DNA of 64,000 bases from Solea solea (lineage: Eukaryota > Chordata > Actinopteri > Pleuronectiformes > Soleidae): contig NC_081142.1 in assembly GCF_958295425.1 (NCBI RefSeq), forward strand, positions 2,353,896-2,417,895. Reading direction: 5' to 3'. A model generated the notes under the pieces. The model was not told where the DNA came from and searched no databases. It saw only the letters and a program-made list of their open reading frames with translations. Each line of letters begins with the position of its first letter. Within the stretch, counting starts at the first letter, position 1. The translations under genes were made by a program, and so were the position numbers. This document shows, piece by piece, positions 61,501 to 64,000 of the stretch.

Positions 61501-64000
61501 CGAAGCATTCCTGTTTTGAAGCTGTTGTAGTTTGAGAGGATGGTGAAGGTGCAGTGGGAAGAACAAGTGGAAACAAACTGGTCCTCTTTGGGCCTGGAGG
61601 CATAGTTCACTATCAAGGAAGCGTGTGGCAAGATGTTGTGATCTGGTCTATGTGTCATGTCTGTACTTGGCATTAGTCATAGGTGTTATCGCAATAAAAA
61701 AATCACTTTCAAGTCAGTCAGTATTGATAGTTATCATGATAAATGTCAAATGATTAAAGATTGATTGTGATAGAAAAAAAAGCTGGATAGGGATGTTCCA
61801 ATCCTAATCTCAAGTATGGAATCGGAGCCGATCTGGGCATTTTTTAACTGATTGAAGACGGAAATATCTCTGATCACCTCCCAGATCTTTTACTCGAGCA
61901 GAGCTTTCTACAAGCGCCCACTGTTGGCTGCTTTTCATGTAGCTCGGCTGTAGACTGTAGCAGGGCTTAATTTGGTTCATTATCACAGTATTTAATTTTT
62001 TTATATACCAGTGTGTTAGATAAGCAATTGGTCGTGTTTTAATACAATGCCTAGTTTTTTCCACCAATGCTTTACCTAATGAACTGTAGTGGACTTACAC
62101 ACAGACACAGACAGACAGACAGACAGACAGACAGAGAGGTTTGTGCTGCTGAGGACACTGCATTGGCTTCCATTCATTTGGACAGCCTAATAAAATGTTT
62201 TCCATAGCCAGTTCATGCTTAACTTTACCACAATTCAATTCTTAGCCCTTAGCTTCCTCAGAAATGAAGTTCTGTCTCATTAGGACCAGGTTTTGGTCCT
62301 TTATACAGACAGTTTATGCCAGAAAAGGTCCCAAAGAGGTTAAAAGGAAAATAAACTTTAGTAGGGACCAAAGCAGGTGAATGTCACTGTAACTTGAGTT
62401 TACGACGAAACTCAAAAATGTTTCTATACACAATATAAACTGAAATGGTCTGTTATTTTTCACCAGTATCTGCAGTCTCGTAGCAGGAGTCTTCTTTCAA
62501 TTCTTCTTTCTCACGAAACACTTCAGGAATGTTATTCAATTATTATCACTGATAGTGACCATTTGTTTAAAAATGGTGCTCTGTCATCCTGGCAACTACA
62601 AGTATTGAATCAGTACTTGGTATTGGCAGATACTTAATACTAAAAAGATCAGATCAGGAACAGGGGCCAAAAAGCTGATCGTGACCACTCGCATATGTCC
62701 GCTCCAGATGGCTAATGGGATAATTCCAGAAGGCCAGGAGCTACACTTGAAAGTTGTACAAGAAAGAAAAATCAAATAAGTGGTTCTTATTTATTTCATT
62801 AAACTACCATGTCTAAGATTTTGAATCAACGTTTGATGTATCTTTATTATTTTAAGCATCTGTTTTAAGTGAAAACTTATAAAGGGACAGCCCTCCTAAT
62901 TAAAGGAAAGGAAAGGCAGCAATCTACTCTTTGGGCTTGGTTAAATAGCAGTTTACATACCACCCCTTCTCCTTCTGAGCTGGCAAAATGGTTGAGAGTG
63001 TTTTTAATTGAGCCAATGTGAGAAAAGTCTCTGAGCCCGAGCTCTGAGACAGCCCGGGGGTATTGGGGGAGCCTGGGCACATTCTTCCTTTCTCTTTAAA
63101 CTAGATACTCAGACTGATAGACAGACACCACTCTGGCAGACAGACATTTTTGGGGACTGATCACACTGCCCAGGGCCAGGTTTGGGGATTTCATCAGGAA
63201 CACATTAGACTCCTTTGACTTTTTGATAGAGCAGGAGCCTAATGTGGGAAACAAACTTCTTAAAGCCCTCATTTTGTTTTTGGCAAATACTTAACTTCAT
63301 ACACTGCTCTCTTTGCTCTCTGATGATTGTGTGACATCATGGCTTTTCCACTTCTGTACATTTACAGAAGACTGACTGGTTAAACAGATTATGAGTGTTG
63401 AATGCAAGGCCACATTTTTTATCTAAGGCATTCCTGTTCCTTCCCTTTAAACCTTCCCTTGCCGAATTCTGTTTCCTGGATAGAAAATTGTGGCCATATT
63501 TTAGTTGTTGTCTCACTTGAGTGTTTTGAAGTTTTTCACTTGGGCACTAAGAGTTCTGAAGCACTAACAGATGTGGTTAGACCATCTCTCTTATTGAGGG
63601 GAAACCCACCCTAATCCAGGCAGGCAGCTCAAGTGAATATTTCACCATTTTTCCTCCGACCTGTTCTTTGTCTGTTTGTTTAAATTTCCTCTCTAGATCA
63701 GAAAATTTGTTTGAAAGTATTTTATGTCCATTGACCTCAGTGCACTCTCATGTCCTCTGTCCTCCCACAGGCTTAGACGCAGAGCTTTACTACGTACGAG
63801 ATGATGTAGTGAACCACTATGCACTCTCCTTCACCCTACCTGTTCCTAGTGAAACCAACAGCCTTCACTTCACATGGCATTCCAAGACAAAGGTAAGACT
63901 CTGCAGCAAAGTGAATTATCAGTCACCACCTGATTACTTGTTCAAGATGACCCATTTTGTCGTTGTTGTGACTTTGTCTCATCCTGTTCTGTTCGTAGGT
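49376..64000 (+). CDS. ryk: ryk (receptor-like tyrosine kinase, Wnt receptor), 5' part
   Basis: RYK is a single-pass receptor whose extracellular WIF domain binds Wnt ligands and whose kinase domain is catalytically dead. Seen here: exon 1 (49376-49598) with signal peptide; exon 2 (63771-63892) with DAELYYVRDDVVNHYALSF and PSETNSLHFTWHSKTK, nearly identical to the human WIF-domain start; and a terminal ...cgtag|gt that should open exon 3, whose human counterpart begins with Val. The junction is phase 1 (G|GC), rebuilding GLDAELYY. The transmembrane and kinase exons lie beyond the window. Confidence 0.95.
51855..52125. repeat. repeat with TTTACATG and AGTCTGACTAA motifs
   Basis: 'gtttacatgcacagtttaat' at one end and 'actaatgtgtttacatgaca' near the other, with several AGTC(A/T)GACTA motifs between; looks like a DNA-transposon relic. 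Confidence 0.45.
52130..52900 (+). mobile_element. interspersed repeat, copy A
   Basis: Shares with 53560-54190 (inverted) and 59540-60010 (direct): 'ggccatgtgcatttgttttc' (A and inverted copy), 'tctgccatgatgaacgccta' and 'ggccctgatcttgcaaggct'. No coding capacity of its own; a LINE fragment lies inside it. Confidence 0.7.
52265..52470 (-). mobile_element. LINE ORF2 C-terminal remnant, minus strand
   Basis: The minus strand reads RDYVSRLAWEHLRIPLEELI, then REVWASLLKLLPPRPDL, the well-known C-terminal tail of a fish non-LTR retrotransposon. Only the last about 60 codons remain. It interrupts copy A, so it inserted later. Confidence 0.7.
53560..54190 (-). mobile_element. interspersed repeat, copy B (inverted)
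   Basis: Reverse complement of copy A over most of its length, e.g. 'gaaaacaaatgcacatggcc', 'acctaaaataacg' read backwards and 'gatcttgcaatga'. It lacks the LINE insertion. Confidence 0.7.
59540..60010 (+). mobile_element. interspersed repeat, copy C
   Basis: 'ggagctccccctacagtttg', 'cctcgcttggtcagacaagt', 'tctgccatgatgaacaccta', 'ccccgatcttgcaaggctgg' and 'acaagacatttaacca' align in order with copies A and B. Carries a short internal GT run (59838-59864). Confidence 0.7.
60315..60627. repeat. dispersed repeat, TAAAATGGTCAGAAAATTATGA type
   Basis: Starts 'gataattttgattaatctat' and ends 'agattattagataaatgttc'. The internal 'aaaatggtcagaaaattatg' is recognised from memory as a common fish repeat with ATTA-rich ends. 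Confidence 0.5.
62100..62136. repeat. (ACAG)n microsatellite
   Basis: About nine ACAG units. Confidence 0.92.
62140..62400 (+). repeat. dispersed repeat inserted in the 61786 element
   Basis: 'ctgctgaggacactgcattg', 'cttccattcatttggacagc' and 'attaggaccaggttttggtc'; minus-strand relative at 26965-27165. Confidence 0.55.
63771..63892 (+). CDS. ryk: ryk exon 2: WIF domain start
   Basis: Phase 1 acceptor (cctcccacag) to phase 0 donor (AAAG|gtaaga). Encodes LDAELYYVRDDVVNHYALSF and LPVPSETNSLHFTWHSKTK. Confidence 0.96.
63999..64000 (+). CDS. ryk: ryk exon 3, first two bases (partial)
   Basis: The window ends 'ttcgtag|gt'. A GTN Val codon is expected here from human RYK (...SK|VEYKLGF). Only two bases are visible. 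Confidence 0.45.

Larger units (their letters stand above)
61786..62695. mobile_element. GATCGGA-type repeat, split by another repeat
   Basis: The left part 'gggatgttccaatcctaatc' / 'atcggagccgatctgggca' and the right part 'aaaagatcagatcaggaaca' / 'aaaaagctgatcg' look like the two ends of one element. Confidence 0.45.
49599..63770 (+). other. ryk intron 1 (14.2 kb)
   Basis: No gene supported. Recognised content: a scattered 30-40-bp motif (49930-50803), an AGTCAGACTAA-rich repeat (51855-52125), an inverted pair of one repeat family (52130-52900 and 53560-54190) with a third copy at 59540-60010, LINE debris (52265-52470), and more repeats at 60315-60627 and 61786-62695. The stretch 54200-59500 shows no repeat I recognise, and 62876-63260 could be a regulatory element. 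Confidence 0.75.

Overview
This is vertebrate nuclear DNA, almost certainly from a ray-finned (teleost, probably percomorph) fish. The signs are small GT-AG exons in AT-rich introns, fish-type short interspersed repeats (a tRNA-derived SINE, MITE-like inverted repeats, LINE tails), and three vertebrate genes all on the + strand. No bacterial, viral, CRISPR or operon-like content was seen. Exons were built by hand from splice sites, reading-frame continuity and remembered human homologues; no alignment was run.

Layout. (1) About 81-9217: the last 13 coding exons (848 codons plus stop) of a rootletin-family coiled-coil gene, called crocc2 because it lies directly upstream of sned1, as human CROCC2 does. 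A poly(A) signal lies near 9764. (2) 10977-46943: a complete sned1 gene (sushi, nidogen and EGF-like domains 1), about 30 coding exons and about 1355 residues when joined. The order is signal peptide, NIDO, EGF repeats, follistatin-like module, EGFs, sushi, EGFs, three fibronectin III domains, a linker, a last EGF and a Cys-containing tail. A poly(A) signal lies near 47835. (3) 49376-64000 and beyond: the 5' end of ryk, the Wnt-binding pseudokinase receptor. It has a signal-peptide exon, a 14.2 kb intron 1 and the first full WIF-domain exon; the last two bases of the window probably open exon 3.

The genes do not form one pathway. Rootletin builds ciliary rootlets, SNED1 is a secreted matrix glycoprotein and RYK is a Wnt receptor. 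The crocc2-sned1 pair is an old vertebrate neighbourhood, while ryk lies elsewhere in human (3q22), so a rearrangement boundary falls near 47.9-49.2 kb.

I did not find an undescribed multi-gene system. The strongest second-look items are an apparently decaying EGF exon in sned1 (27850-27941) beside a 48-nt linker exon, KGD in place of the human RGD motif, three CTCF-like motifs (two carried by copies of one repeat), TG repeats abutting several sned1 splice acceptors, upstream ORFs before ryk, three near-perfect hairpins, and nested or inverted repeat families in ryk intron 1.
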